NCBI RefSeq assembly: GCF_014647835.1
Contig: NZ_BMPY01000026.1
Coordinates: 1-64,000, forward strand
Reading direction: 5' to 3'
DNA length: 64,000 nucleotides
From: Microbispora rosea subsp. aerata
GTDB lineage: Bacteria; Actinomycetota; Actinomycetes; Streptosporangiales; Streptosporangiaceae
The notes below the pieces were generated by a model that ran no database searches, had not been told where the DNA came from, and saw only the letters and a list, made by a program, of their open reading frames with translations. Shown here in pieces: positions 1 to 8,172 of the stretch; within the stretch, counting starts at the first letter, position 1, and each line of letters starts with the position of its first letter. Both the position numbers and the translations under genes were made by a program.

Positions 1-76
1 AGTTGGGGCGGATCTCGGCGACCATACGTATCGCACGCTCGCGAAGCTCTGCCGGGTAGGGGGACGGACGTGCCAT
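1..76 (-). CDS. IS3-family transposase OrfA, N-terminus only (cut by window edge)
   Basis: The minus strand reads from an ATG at 76 into a 25-residue start, MARPSPYPAELRERAIRM and onward. This is the characteristic N-terminus of OrfA, the helix-turn-helix subunit of IS3-family transposases. The rest lies outside the window, so intactness cannot be judged. The upstream sequence on the minus strand (77-126) looks like the short leader between an IS end and orfA. The family call rests on recognition of this N-terminus. Confidence 0.75.
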   Translation of the reverse strand, partial: MARPSPYPAELRERAIRMVAEIRPN

Positions 77-126
77 GACTCGATCCTCTCAGGGAATCGA
101 GCCTCCATCAGACCCGGAGCGCTTCA
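77..126 (-). mobile_element. Probable terminal end of the IS3-family element
   Basis: The 50 bases between the OrfA start codon and about position 126 read, on the minus strand, as a TGAAGCGCTCCGGGTCTGAT-type end followed by a short leader. IS3-family elements usually have a TGA-starting terminal inverted repeat and a leader of this length. The opposite end and the target duplication are outside the window, so the boundary is an estimate. Confidence 0.45.
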
Positions 127-265
127 GTGCCAGTCCGGCGGGCTGGCCTTCATCCGCCGCACCGTCCAAAACGACGAAAAACCCCAGATCGCCGAGACAC
201 ACCGATGGCCGGTACGGCAGGGCTGGGCAACCTGGTTCGATCTGCTGACAGGTGAGGTCCGTTGA

Positions 266-394
266 GGGCGGCGGTTAGCTGCCAGCGACCGGGCGGCGCT
301 GATCTATCAGCACGCCACGCGTGACGCCGACCGGAAGATCGCCGATGCGCTGAGCGCGCTAGTCGAGGCGGAGCGCAATGCCGACGAGAGCTAA
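266..394 (+). pseudogene. Tyrosine integrase, C-terminal remnant at tRNA-Ala
   Basis: From about 287 the plus strand encodes DRAALIYQHATRDADRKIAD and continues to a TAA at 392-394. This matches the C-terminal tail of actinomycete phage or AICE-type site-specific integrases. The catalytic domain is missing. An in-frame TGA at 263-265 closes an unrelated-looking 47-residue reading frame upstream (about 125-265) that I do not recognise. The remnant ends 57 bp from the 3' end of tRNA-Ala, the usual place for an integrase beside its attachment site. I infer that an integrated element was here and was largely deleted, with the IS insertion perhaps involved. Confidence 0.7.
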
Positions 395-453
395 TGGCAC
401 GTTAATGGCACGAGAGCCGCTTCTCATGATCGCGGAAGTGGCGTTTTGGCTGG

Positions 454-526
454 TGGAGCCTAGGGGATTCGAACCCCTGACTTCCTGCTTGCAAAGCAGG
501 CGCTCTGCCAGCTGAGCTAAGGCCCC
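454..526 (-). tRNA. tRNA-Ala (anticodon TGC)
   Basis: The 73-nt cloverleaf starts GGGGCCT and ends AGGCTCC plus discriminator A. The acceptor arm pairs throughout with one G-U. The anticodon arm CCTGC-TTTGCAA-GCAGG gives anticodon TGC, and the T-arm carries GTTCGAATC. CCA is encoded directly after it (451-453 on the plus strand). The adjacent integrase remnant suggests that the 3' half served as an attachment site. Confidence 0.97.
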
Positions 527-728
527 TTGGCGGGCGCGAACTGCGCAAACACGCAGATCTACAGGCCGCCGGTGCGTACACCGTAGCAACAGGCCCCACC
601 CGAGCGCCACTCGACATCACACCGTGCCGTATCGGCGGGATTCAGCGCAGGGAAGCCATGCCGACGGGATTCGGGCGCGAGGAAGCCGTACTCGCGGGGT
701 CGGCGTGGTGGAAGAGGGGAAGCGGTGA

Positions 729-1436
729 TCAGGAGGCTATGGGGGAGGCGCCGACCTCGTTGCCGAGGACGAGCCCGGGGAAGTCGGCGATGGAGTCGAT
801 GATGTGGGTGGCGCCGCCGCCGAGCAGACGCTCCTTGCTGTGCACGCCGGTGAGCACCCCGGCGACGATGGAGGCGCCGGCGCGCCGGCCGCACAGCATG
901 TCGCTCTCGGAGTCGCCCGCCACGGCCACCTGGCGTACGTCGTCCACGCCCGAACGCAGGAGCGCGGTGAGCACCATGTCCGGGTACGGCCGGCCGCGGC
1001 CGGCGTCCTCGGGGCACAGTGCGAGGTCCAGCATGTCGACCCAGGTGAGGGTGCTCAGCACCCGTCCCAGGGTGGCGCGGCTGAATCCGGTGATGAGGGC
1101 GATCTTCAGGCCGGCGTCACGGAGCTTGGCGATGGCCTCGACGGTTCCCGGCAGCGGCGTGAGACCGCTGCGCTCGATGGCTCCCTCGTACGACCGCTCG
1201 AAGGTCAGGTTCGCGGCCTGCGCCTGGGCCTCGTTGCCGGGGAAGATGCCCCGGAAGACTTCGATTTTGGGACATCCCCGGGACCTGTGCACATGCACCA
1301 TGGCACGGGCATAGGCGCTGGTCCCGGGGACGATGCCCTGAGTGGCGATCGCCTCGGCGAACGCCCGTTCCACCATGTCGATGTCACCGATCGTGGTCCC
1401 GGCCAGGTCAAGGCAGGCCAGCTTCACCGGGGTCAT
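729..1436 (-). CDS. Phosphonatase-like HAD hydrolase
   Basis: This 235-residue protein belongs to the haloacid dehalogenase superfamily. Motif I is CLDLAGTT (about residues 8-15) with the nucleophilic Asp10. The DxAGT form is typical of phosphonoacetaldehyde hydrolase and its paralogues. The ITGFS segment is motif II and GDSESDM is motif IV. A cap region near residues 52-64 contains GCPKIEVFRGIF, where phosphonatases place the Schiff-base lysine region. No phosphonate genes are nearby, so the substrate is unknown and 'phosphonatase-like' is the safest call. I chose the ATG at 1436 because AAGGG lies a few bases upstream. An earlier in-frame start at 1466 would add ten basic residues. It lies 39 bp downstream of the DLW-39 gene on the same strand. 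Confidence 0.85.
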   Translation of the reverse strand: MTPVKLACLDLAGTTIGDIDMVERAFAEAIATQGIVPGTSAYARAMVHVHRSRGCPKIEVFRGIFPGNEAQAQAANLTFERSYEGAIERSGLTPLPGTVEAIAKLRDAGLKIALITGFSRATLGRVLSTLTWVDMLDLALCPEDAGRGRPYPDMVLTALLRSGVDDVRQVAVAGDSESDMLCGRRAGASIVAGVLTGVHSKERLLGGGATHIIDSIADFPGLVLGNEVGASPIAS

Positions 1437-1475
1437 GCCCGCACCCTTGCCACGATCACGCACCATTCCCGATGG

Positions 1476-1595
1476 TCAGTTCTCGCTGCCGGTGGCCTCG
1501 GTCCACAGATCGAGCTCGGCACGGTCGGCCTGCACCTTGCGCCAGACCAGAAGCCCGCCGACGGCGACCAGAGCGAGAACAAGCAGCTTCTTCAC
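1476..1595 (-). CDS. DLW-39 family small protein
   Basis: A GTG-initiated 39-residue protein begins VKKLLVLALVAVGGLLVWRK and contains AELDLWTEAT, the signature DLW motif of this actinobacterial family. It has one hydrophobic segment (about residues 3-17) followed by a charged soluble tail, so it is probably a small membrane-anchored protein. The family function is unknown. DLW-39 genes are normally found close to a tRNA-Ala gene near the gyrase locus. Here the tRNA-Ala lies about 1 kb downstream on the same strand, which supports the call. A stem-loop at 1618-1638 lies just upstream. Confidence 0.85.
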   Translation of the reverse strand: MKKLLVLALVAVGGLLVWRKVQADRAELDLWTEATGSEN

Positions 1596-1928
1596 GGTGT
1601 GACCCCACTTCTCGACGGTCTCACCTGCCGGGTGAGACAACGCCCGGTTCTACGGTTCATTGCAGCCTAGCAAGGCTTCAGCCTCCGACCCGGATTGCCC
1701 GAAATTTCGGTGAACCCAAATAAGGATTACGGTTCGCCATGCCGGCTCGCGTGTCACCACGCCATTCAACCCCGGAGGTAGGGCGACGAGGTCACAAATT
1801 CCCAGCTCACAGCGGCGTTAACCCTGCCGAAGGGTGAGGCTGGGGGAAACCGGGAAGCCAGGTTTCGGTCAGGCGGCCCCCGCTCCGCTCTCAGCGGAAG
1901 CAAGGTGTAGCCGTACGGTGGCCCCGGC
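1596..1928. other. Intergenic stretch, no gene seen
   Basis: These 333 bases separate the DLW-39 start from the RsbW-like gene stop. They include an 8-bp perfect stem (GTCTCACC ... GGTGAGAC, 1618-1638) near the DLW-39 start and a weaker dyad at about 1709-1738. I considered a riboswitch but could match no consensus. Confidence 0.4.
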
Positions 1929-2315
1929 TCAGGGTAGCGCCACGCAGAGGCGGATCGTCGTTCCCTCGGCCCCCGTACGCACGGCGAGGTCGGCCAGGCG
2001 GTTCATGAGCCACAGCCCGCGGCCCCCGAAGTCGAACCGCGTCGTCGGCTCCTCGCGGTCCAGCACCTCGTCGGGAATGCCGGGGCCCTTGTCGGTGATC
2101 TCGGCCACGAGCACGCCCGCCCCACGCCACAGGGCGATCCCCCGCGGCGGCGAGCCGTACCGTACGGCGTTGGTGACCGCCTCGTGCACGGCGAGCACGA
2201 AATCCTCCAGGGCGACGCCCCGGAGCCCGGCCTCCTGCGCCGACAGCATCACGCGATGCCGCACCCGGGTGACCGAGCTCCGGTCGAACTCCAGGCTGAG
2301 CAGGCTGCCCGTCAA
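1929..2315 (-). CDS. RsbW-like serine kinase / anti-sigma factor (HATPase_c)
   Basis: The 128-residue protein has the GHKL ATPase fold of anti-sigma factors. The N-box is HEAVTNAVRYG and the G1/G2 region is ITDKGPGIPDE ... FGGRGLWLMNRLADL. Such proteins phosphorylate or bind anti-anti-sigma partners in the cytoplasm. No partner STAS gene is adjacent. I chose a TTG start at 2315 because AGGAGG lies about 11 bases upstream and the residues before it (from 2483) are Arg-rich and unlike coding sequence. The stand-alone ATPase layout is common in large actinomycete genomes, so the target is unknown. Confidence 0.8.
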   Translation of the reverse strand: MTGSLLSLEFDRSSVTRVRHRVMLSAQEAGLRGVALEDFVLAVHEAVTNAVRYGSPPRGIALWRGAGVLVAEITDKGPGIPDEVLDREEPTTRFDFGGRGLWLMNRLADLAVRTGAEGTTIRLCVALP

Positions 2316-2546
2316 CGTCTCACCGCCCTCCTGCCGCCCACGGCGTGGTAGTAGTCCACTAACCGCCCGCGCGCGCCTGACACGCATTCTCGGGTACGGC
2401 TTGCGCCACCGTCTTGTGTGGGCGTGCGGCAGAGGCGTGCGGCAACGGAGGTCGCGCTCACGACGCCGGGTCGTACAAATCAAGCCCTGCCGCGCGTGGC
2501 CGGGGCGGCGCCTCGCCGCGTTGCCGTCGCGTCGGCAGAGCTGTCG

Positions 2547-3452
2547 TCACAGCTCCGTCAGGAACCGCCGCAGCATGCGCTCGGTCTCCGACGCCGGTCT
2601 GGCCTGAATGCACAGACGTTCCATGGCCGCGAGATAGCGGTCGACGTCTTCGGGTTTCTCCAGATAGACGGCGCTGGTGAGCTGTTCGAGATAGACGACG
2701 TCGGGCAGGCCGACTCCGGCGAAACGCAGGATGCTGAACGGCCCTCCCCCTGCGGCGTGCCCGCCGGCGCTGAACGGAATGATTTGGAGCGTTACACGCG
2801 GGAGGGCGATCATGTCGAGCAGATGCTCGATCTGAGCCCGCATGACCTTGGGGCCTCCCACCAGACGGCGCAGCACGGCCTCGTCGATCACCGCCCACAG
2901 AATCGGCGGATCCGGCCGCGAAAGCACCTCCTGACGGTCCTTCCGCAGCCGGACGCGGCGCTCGACCTCCTCGGGCGAGGCGTTCGGATGGCCGAGCCGC
3001 ACCACCGCCTCCGCGTACGCGGGAGCCTGCAGCAACCCGGGCACGAACTGCACGTCATATGAGCGGATCGTGCTCGCCGCCTGCTCCAGGCCGATGTACG
3101 CCTCGAACCAGGAGGGAAGGACGTCGTCGTACTTGTGCCACCAGCCGGGGGCGTTGGCCTGGGCGACGAGCGAGAGCAGCGCCTCCCGCTCGTCCTCGTC
3201 GGTGACGCCGTACAGGGTGAGGAGATCGGCGACGTCGCGGCGGCGAAACCCCACGCGGCCGAGCTCCATCCGGCTGATCTTCGAGTGCGAGGCGCGGATG
3301 GCGTGGCCGGCCTCCTCCAGGCGGATGTGCTTGCTCTCGCAGAGCCGTCGCAGCCGGGTTCCGAGCAGGATGCGCAGGACGGTCGGGCTACGTCGTGTTT
3401 GTGGAGCCAGGTCAAGCAGGTGAGGCACACCCTCTATAGGGGCCACAGACAT
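2547..3452 (-). CDS. XRE-family regulator with DUF5753 domain
   Basis: This 301-residue protein has an N-terminal helix-turn-helix (about residues 24-85, including IRLEEAGHAI and SKISRMELGR) followed by a DUF5753 domain that starts near APGWWHKYDDVLPSWFEAYI and runs to the C-terminus. In actinomycetes such proteins are usually paired with a small DUF397 protein and control development or secondary metabolism. The ATG at 3452 has AAAGGA six bases upstream. Only a decayed DUF397 fragment is found next to it (3543-3660), so its usual partner appears lost. Confidence 0.88.
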   Translation of the reverse strand: MSVAPIEGVPHLLDLAPQTRRSPTVLRILLGTRLRRLCESKHIRLEEAGHAIRASHSKISRMELGRVGFRRRDVADLLTLYGVTDEDEREALLSLVAQANAPGWWHKYDDVLPSWFEAYIGLEQAASTIRSYDVQFVPGLLQAPAYAEAVVRLGHPNASPEEVERRVRLRKDRQEVLSRPDPPILWAVIDEAVLRRLVGGPKVMRAQIEHLLDMIALPRVTLQIIPFSAGGHAAGGGPFSILRFAGVGLPDVVYLEQLTSAVYLEKPEDVDRYLAAMERLCIQARPASETERMLRRFLTEL

Positions 3453-3542
3453 ATGGGGTCCTTTGCGGCGCACCGGTGTTACGCCACGTTCACAATACCC
3501 GCCCCCTCGCGCCGTGCAAGCGTGTATGAGATCATTTCCGTC

Positions 3543-3660
3543 TCAGCCGAGAAGGTCGTCGAATTCGCCTTTCTTGACTGTGCGGAGGAATGCGGCCATG
3601 TCCGTGGGGGGATGACCGGCGCGGGACCGGGCGGCGTGCCGGGGGTTTCACGACACAGTC
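3543..3660 (-). pseudogene. DUF397 protein, decayed C-terminal fragment
   Basis: On the minus strand a frame ends with MAAFLRTVKKGEFDDLLG and a stop at 3543-3545. This resembles the conserved C-terminus of DUF397 proteins (xAFLxGVKxGEFD). Going upstream, the frame has an in-frame TGA where the conserved (D)SKNP region should be. The N-terminal half is not recognisable and is replaced by tandem repeats. I infer a truncated partner of the XRE/DUF5753 gene. Confidence 0.6.
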
Positions 3661-3694
3661 CGGCGCGATCGGCACGATCCACCGCGATCGGCGC

Positions 3695-3804
3695 GATCCG
3701 GCCGTGGAGACCGCGCCATCCGGGCGTGGAGACCGCGCGATCCGGCCGTGGGGACGGTGCGATCCGGGCGTGGAGACCGCGCGATCCGGCCGTGGGGACG
3801 GTGC
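3695..3804. repeat. 22-bp tandem repeat, five units
   Basis: Five consecutive 22-bp units start at 3695, 3717, 3739, 3761 and 3783, each of the form GATCCGGSCGTGGRGACSGY. Units 3 and 5 are identical and units 2 and 4 differ by one base, so the array is a 44-bp dimer repeated. No credible ORF uses it. It fills the gap where the rest of the DUF397 gene would be expected. Confidence 0.85.
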
Positions 3805-4042
3805 GGCGCTCTCGACGCGGTTGCCGTTCGGATAGCCGTGCCGGCTCTTGCGCCGGGCCTGCCGCCCGGATGATTCCGGCGCAGATCACGGACATGAGCG
3901 CCTCTTTCGGATTTTGCGCCCAAACCGGCAATTTTCATGCGTTTGCACGTGCATCTGTACTTGCACACCAGCATCGATGAGAGCAGTATGACTTACCGAG
4001 TCATCCCGCCACATGGTCGACATCAACCTCATAAGGCTCTCA

Positions 4043-4594
4043 ATGACTGGTTATCGGACAGACCGCGCTTCCCTCGCAGAAGCCGAGGGCGTTGCCCGGG
4101 ATCCCTGGCTGGGCACGCTTGAGCAGGTCTTTCCGTATGGCACGCGCTGGCCGTGGACCGGCGGCGAGGAGCCGTGCGGCATCCCCCAGGTGGCGGTGCA
4201 CGAGTTTCACCGTGAGAGCCTCGCCGCTCGCACTGCCCGGCATTTCACCGCGGGTGTGCTGCGAAGCTGGGCGATGGAGGACATCACCGACGACGCCGCG
4301 CTCGCCGTCTGCGAGCTGGTGACCAACGCGCTGCGCCACGGCCTGCGGCACCAGGCCATCCATCCCCTGCCGGTGCGCCTGATGCTGTTCCGGTCGTCGC
4401 GCGCGCTGCTGTGCATGGTCACCGACCCCAGCCACAACGCGCCGGTGCTGCGCGAGCCCGACTATGTCGCGGAGACCGGGCGCGGCCTGCAGGTCGTCGC
4501 CGGGGTCAGCCGCATGTGGGGCTGGGCGCGGCTGCGCCCCGTGGGCAAGGCCGTGTGGGCCGGTTTCACCTCCGGGGCCGGCGGCTACCGCTGA
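4043..4594 (+). CDS. ATP-binding protein, RsbW-like (HATPase_c)
   Basis: The 183-residue protein has a GHKL ATPase domain in its C-terminal two thirds. CELVTNALRHG is the N-box (about residues 92-102) and ETGRGLQVVAG the glycine-rich lid. The N-terminal 60 residues are unrelated to the fold. This family (anti-sigma regulatory factor-like) is expanded in filamentous actinomycetes. I chose the ATG at 4043 because AAGG lies six bases upstream. The ATG at 4013 has no ribosome site. It is oriented away from the XRE gene and has no close partner. Confidence 0.78.
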   Translation: MTGYRTDRASLAEAEGVARDPWLGTLEQVFPYGTRWPWTGGEEPCGIPQVAVHEFHRESLAARTARHFTAGVLRSWAMEDITDDAALAVCELVTNALRHGLRHQAIHPLPVRLMLFRSSRALLCMVTDPSHNAPVLREPDYVAETGRGLQVVAGVSRMWGWARLRPVGKAVWAGFTSGAGGYR

Positions 4595-4816
4595 TCCCCC
4601 CTTCAAAAGCGCAGCGTCTGTCGAACAGAACACCCGCGGTCGGTTGACCGACGTACGGCGGGCAAGAGCCGGGCAGCTCGTCACGGGTGCCGAGCGCGTG
4701 GCGTCGACCTGCGGCGGTGTGCACGATCCCGGCCCGCATCCGCGGCTGCGCACGCGAGCCTGTGAGCCTTCTACTCGTCGCGATCAACGACGACGACCCG
4801 ACCCGAGCGATGAGGC

Positions 4817-5176
4817 TCAGGCGAGCAGCCGCCGGGCCAGCGTCTCTATCCGGTCTCGCCATGCCTTCAGCGCCGTGCCGGGGTCGGGCAGGCCGGTCTC
4901 GGTGACGACCAGCCGGGCGCCGTGCCCGGTGCCCTCCGACAGCTCCCAGCGCACGTGCCCGCCTTGGCCGCCGGACTCCACGTACGCGGCAAGCCCGGCG
5001 GCGGGTTCCCGTACGGCCGTGACGACGCCCTCGCCGAGGCCGTCGGGCACCGGCGCGCCGGGTGTCGCCTCGGACGCGCCCGCGAGCGCCCAGACCTCCC
5101 CGATCGGCCGGGTGAGCTGACGCTCGAACCGCACCCGCCAGCCGCCGCCGGCCTGCCCGCCCTGTGACTCGTCCAC
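4817..5176 (-). CDS. SRPBCC-family protein, possibly 5'-truncated
   Basis: The 119-residue product contains WRVRFERQLTRPIGEVWALA, the start of an AHSA1/SRPBCC hydrophobic-ligand fold, and ends KAWRDRIETLARRLLA, the usual last helix. The GTG at 5176 lacks a ribosome site. The same frame stays open upstream to about 5268 with residues such as AEWPEGNFAHLHEAYAEAFG, which look conserved rather than random, but has no ATG or GTG before a stop in an AT-rich spot at about 5265-5280. The N-terminal part may have been lost when this segment was joined to the aldo/keto reductase gene. Substrate unknown. Confidence 0.55.
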   Translation of the reverse strand: MDESQGGQAGGGWRVRFERQLTRPIGEVWALAGASEATPGAPVPDGLGEGVVTAVREPAAGLAAYVESGGQGGHVRWELSEGTGHGARLVVTETGLPDPGTALKAWRDRIETLARRLLA

Positions 5177-5289
5177 CCGTTCGGCGACGCCCTCGGCCAG
5201 CCCGAACGCCTCCGCGTACGCCTCGTGGAGGTGGGCGAAGTTCCCCTCGGGCCACTCGGCCTCAGCTATATAACTTCAACTGCACATAC

Positions 5290-6225
5290 TCAGCTCGTGA
5301 GCTCGTTCAGTTCCTTGAGCGCCGCCTCGTCCGGCCGCCACGCCGACGCGAGGGCGTTGGCCTTGATCTGCTCGGGGCGCGTCGCCCCCGCGATCACCGA
5401 GGAGACCTCCGGCCGCGCGAGCAGACCGCCGATCGCGACGTCCAGCAGGGTCACCCCCTGGCGCTCGGCGAACTCCCGCAGCCTCTCCACCACCTCGAAC
5501 CGCGCGTCGGTCAGATACTGCGGCCGGTCCGCGAGCCGGGTGCCCGCCGGCGGCTCCTCGCCACGCCGATACTTGCCGGTGAGCAGGCCGTTGGCCAGCG
5601 GGAAGTAGGGCAGCAGGCCGATGCCGTGGTGCCGCAGCGCCGGGATGAGCTCCTTTTCCACCCGCCGGTCGAGCAGGCTGTACTCGTTCTGCGCGCTCAC
5701 GAAGCGCTCGAAGCCGCGGGTGCGGGCGACCCAGTCCGCGTCGGTCACCTGCCACGACGCGAAGTTGGACGATCCGATGTAGCGGATCTTGCCCTCCCGC
5801 ACCAGATCGGTGAGCACCGACAGGGTCTCCTCGATCGGCGTGGCCGGGTCGGGGAAGTGCAGCTGGTAGAGGTCGATCCAGTCGGTCTTGAGCCGGCGCA
5901 GCGACCTCTCCACGGCCAGGCGGACGTACCGCCGCGAGGCACGCGCGCCCCAGTCGGGCCCGTTGGCGCCGTTCACGTCCCCGCCGAACTTGGTGGCGAT
6001 GACGACCTGGTCGCGCCGGCCCTTCAGCACCTCGCCGAGGTACGCCTCCGACTCGCCGTAGATGTCGGCGGTGTCGATCAGCGTGACGCCGGCGTCGAGC
6101 GCCGCGTCGACCACGGCGCGCGTGGCGTCGAGGTCGATCCTGCGGCCGAAGTTGTTGGCGCCGAGGCCCAGGGCCGAGACCACGAGTCCCGAGTCCCCCA
6201 GCCGCCGGTAGGTCATTTCGGTCAT
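5290..6225 (-). CDS. Aldo/keto reductase
   Basis: This 311-residue NADPH-dependent oxidoreductase has the AKR (alpha/beta)8 pattern. The catalytic Asp and Tyr lie in LIDTADIYGESE, the lysine in VVIATKFGG, and the histidine in LYQLHFPDP. The C-terminal cofactor segment is SVIAGATRPEQIKANA. It resembles the YajO/Tas-type subfamily. The ATG at 6225 is preceded by AAGGGA. It is divergent from the double-Nudix gene. The physiological substrate cannot be read from the sequence. Confidence 0.88.
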   Translation of the reverse strand: MTEMTYRRLGDSGLVVSALGLGANNFGRRIDLDATRAVVDAALDAGVTLIDTADIYGESEAYLGEVLKGRRDQVVIATKFGGDVNGANGPDWGARASRRYVRLAVERSLRRLKTDWIDLYQLHFPDPATPIEETLSVLTDLVREGKIRYIGSSNFASWQVTDADWVARTRGFERFVSAQNEYSLLDRRVEKELIPALRHHGIGLLPYFPLANGLLTGKYRRGEEPPAGTRLADRPQYLTDARFEVVERLREFAERQGVTLLDVAIGGLLARPEVSSVIAGATRPEQIKANALASAWRPDEAALKELNELTS

Positions 6226-6327
6226 GCCCCTGCATCCCTTCCGCACAGAGCCGCGCCCTCTCGGGACGGCTCCCCTCACCGTATTTCGGCCCCTCTCGGC
6301 GGCGGACGCCGGACCGGCCGCGAGAAG

Positions 6328-7614
6328 ATGCCGGACATGACCTCCGTACGACACGGCGTCCGGGCCATCCTGTTCGACGGCGACGACATCATCCTGTTCC
6401 GGCGCGTACGGCAGGGGCGGGAGCCGTACTGGATCACCCCGGGCGGCGGGGTGGAGCCGGCGGACGCCTCACCGGAGGCGGCGCTGCGCCGCGAGCTCGA
6501 CGAGGAGCTGGGCGCGACGGCGGGGCCGGCGTTGCACGTGTTCACCCTCGCCGAGCCCGGCCGCCTGAGCACGGTCTTCGCCTGCCGGCTGGTGTCGCTC
6601 GACCTGTCGCGCCGCAGCGGCCCCGAGTTTCTCGAACCGGACATCGGCCTGCACGAGCTGCGGCGCGTGCGCCCGGAGGAGGTGCGCGCGCTGAACATGG
6701 TCCCGTCCGAGCTGGGGGAGTACATCTCCGCGAACGCCGCGACCCTGCCCGCGCTGCTCGACGCCGCGACGTACGCCCCGGGCCGTTACCGGCCGGTCGT
6801 GGACGTGCACCTGGTGCTCACCGACGGAGAGAAGGTGCTGCTCGGCCGCCGCCACGGCACCGGATACGCCGACGGGGAGTGGCAGATCATGCCGTCCGGT
6901 CACCTGGAGGAGGGCGAGTCCGTGGTGGACGCCGCCGTACGGGAGGCCCGCGAGGAGCTCGGCGTCGAGGTGGACGACTGCGTGGTGATCCACGTGATGC
7001 ATCACCGCAACCCGGGTGGCACGGCACGCATCGGGATGTTCCTCGTGGCGCGCTCCGTCACCGGCACTCCCGTCAACGCCGAGCCGCACAAGTGCGCGGA
7101 GCTCGGCTGGTTTCCGCTCGACCGGTTGCCGGAGCGGACCGTGCCGTACTCGCGGGCGGGCGTCGAGGCCGTACGGCGGGCACTTGGCGCGCCTCAGGCC
7201 TTTTCCCTGCACGGGTGGGACGTCCCTCGTCCCGCCGATCTGGCCGCCGAGGCCGTACGCGCCGGGTTCGAAGAGGTCACGGTCTGCCTGATCGGCCGGG
7301 TCGGGGGCGGGGTGCTCGTCCGCTCCGACGACGAGACCGACCGCCTGCCCGCGACGGTCGTACGGCCGGGTGAGGACGTGGAGACGGCGCTGGCGCGGCT
7401 CGCCCCGGTGGGGGAGGTGGTCTTCGCGGGCGCGGACGACTACGTCTCGGCCCGGGGACGACCCGGACGCCGTCTGGCGTTCTCCGCCCGGCTGACGCAG
7501 GCGCCCGAGGGCATGGTCGCACTGCCCGACGGGTCGCTCGGACGCCTGCCGTACGCCGAGGGGGTGTTCGTTCGCGCCTCTTCGGGGCTTTTGTACGACT
7601 TACCCGACCGATAA
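6328..7614 (+). CDS. Double-Nudix domain protein
   Basis: The 428-residue protein has two Nudix hydrolase domains. The first (about residues 8-135) has a Nudix box GGGVEPAD ... RRELDEELGA with one extra residue relative to the canonical spacing. The second (about 152-290) has a canonical box, GHLEEGESVVDAAVREAREE. The C-terminal 130 residues could be a degenerate third unit or a regulatory tail. Nudix enzymes cleave nucleoside diphosphate-X bonds. The open frame extends far upstream to 5164 but the sequence there is the reverse complement of other genes. I place the start at ATG 6328 (or ATG 6337). Confidence 0.8.
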   Translation: MPDMTSVRHGVRAILFDGDDIILFRRVRQGREPYWITPGGGVEPADASPEAALRRELDEELGATAGPALHVFTLAEPGRLSTVFACRLVSLDLSRRSGPEFLEPDIGLHELRRVRPEEVRALNMVPSELGEYISANAATLPALLDAATYAPGRYRPVVDVHLVLTDGEKVLLGRRHGTGYADGEWQIMPSGHLEEGESVVDAAVREAREELGVEVDDCVVIHVMHHRNPGGTARIGMFLVARSVTGTPVNAEPHKCAELGWFPLDRLPERTVPYSRAGVEAVRRALGAPQAFSLHGWDVPRPADLAAEAVRAGFEEVTVCLIGRVGGGVLVRSDDETDRLPATVVRPGEDVETALARLAPVGEVVFAGADDYVSARGRPGRRLAFSARLTQAPEGMVALPDGSLGRLPYAEGVFVRASSGLLYDLPDR

Positions 7615-7734
7615 CCTAGTCCGAGGTGTGCCGGGAAGTCTGGTCGGCGAAAAGGGTCCCCCTATACCCGGGGGCCGAAGCGACGACCGAAAGGCAGACG
7701 TGAGCACAGCCGTACGCGCTGGGCGGGTGAGAGC

Positions 7735-8172
7735 ATGCGTGCCCGCGATCTCGTAGTGCCGGTCCCCACGGTGGAGCTCGACTCCCCCGTCGCCGACGCC
7801 GCGCGCCTCATGGCCGAACGCGAGCTACCGGGGCTGATCGTGCTGGACGAGCGCGGGGCGCCGGCGTCGATCCTGCCGGGCACGCAGGTGCTGCGCCTGG
7901 CCGTGCCCCGCTACTGCCAGGACGATCCCGCGCTGGCCCGGGTGATCGACGAGGCGCACGCCGACGCGTTCATCCGCGCGCTGGGCGACCGCACGGTCCG
8001 CCAGGCGCTGCCGGAGCGTCCGCGCGAGCTGCCGGTGACCGATCCGGACGCCACGCTCCTCGAGGTCGCCGCGTTGATGGCACGCACCCGCAGTCCCCTG
8101 GTCGCGGTGCTCGACGGCGACCGCCTGCTGGGCGCGGTCATGCTCTCCACTCTGCTGAAGCGGCTCACATGA
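7735..8172 (+). CDS. CBS-pair domain protein
   Basis: The 145-residue protein consists of two CBS motifs (about residues 4-60 and 90-143), for example LIVLDERGAPASILPG and LVAVLDGDRLLGAVMLS. CBS pairs bind adenine nucleotides and often gate transporters. The stop overlaps the start of the downstream transporter gene by 4 bp, so the two are probably translated together and this protein may sense energy state for the transporter. This pairing recurs in actinomycetes, as far as I recall. Confidence 0.85.
   Translation: MRARDLVVPVPTVELDSPVADAARLMAERELPGLIVLDERGAPASILPGTQVLRLAVPRYCQDDPALARVIDEAHADAFIRALGDRTVRQALPERPRELPVTDPDATLLEVAALMARTRSPLVAVLDGDRLLGAVMLSTLLKRLT

Noticed and set aside
1709-1900. 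Riboswitch-like structured region with AGGGTGAGGCTGGGGGAAAC
   Set aside because: It did not match cobalamin, c-di-AMP or other consensus forms I know, and no plus-strand gene follows.
3590-3835. 81-codon plus-strand ORF across the 22-bp repeats
   Set aside because: It lacks a ribosome site, has a repeat-derived composition, and 22 bp repeats shift frame, so it is not a real gene.
5164-6327. Long plus-strand open frame continuous with the double-Nudix gene
   Set aside because: It is the antisense of the aldo/keto reductase and SRPBCC genes; the Nudix family starts near residue 1 of my call at 6328.
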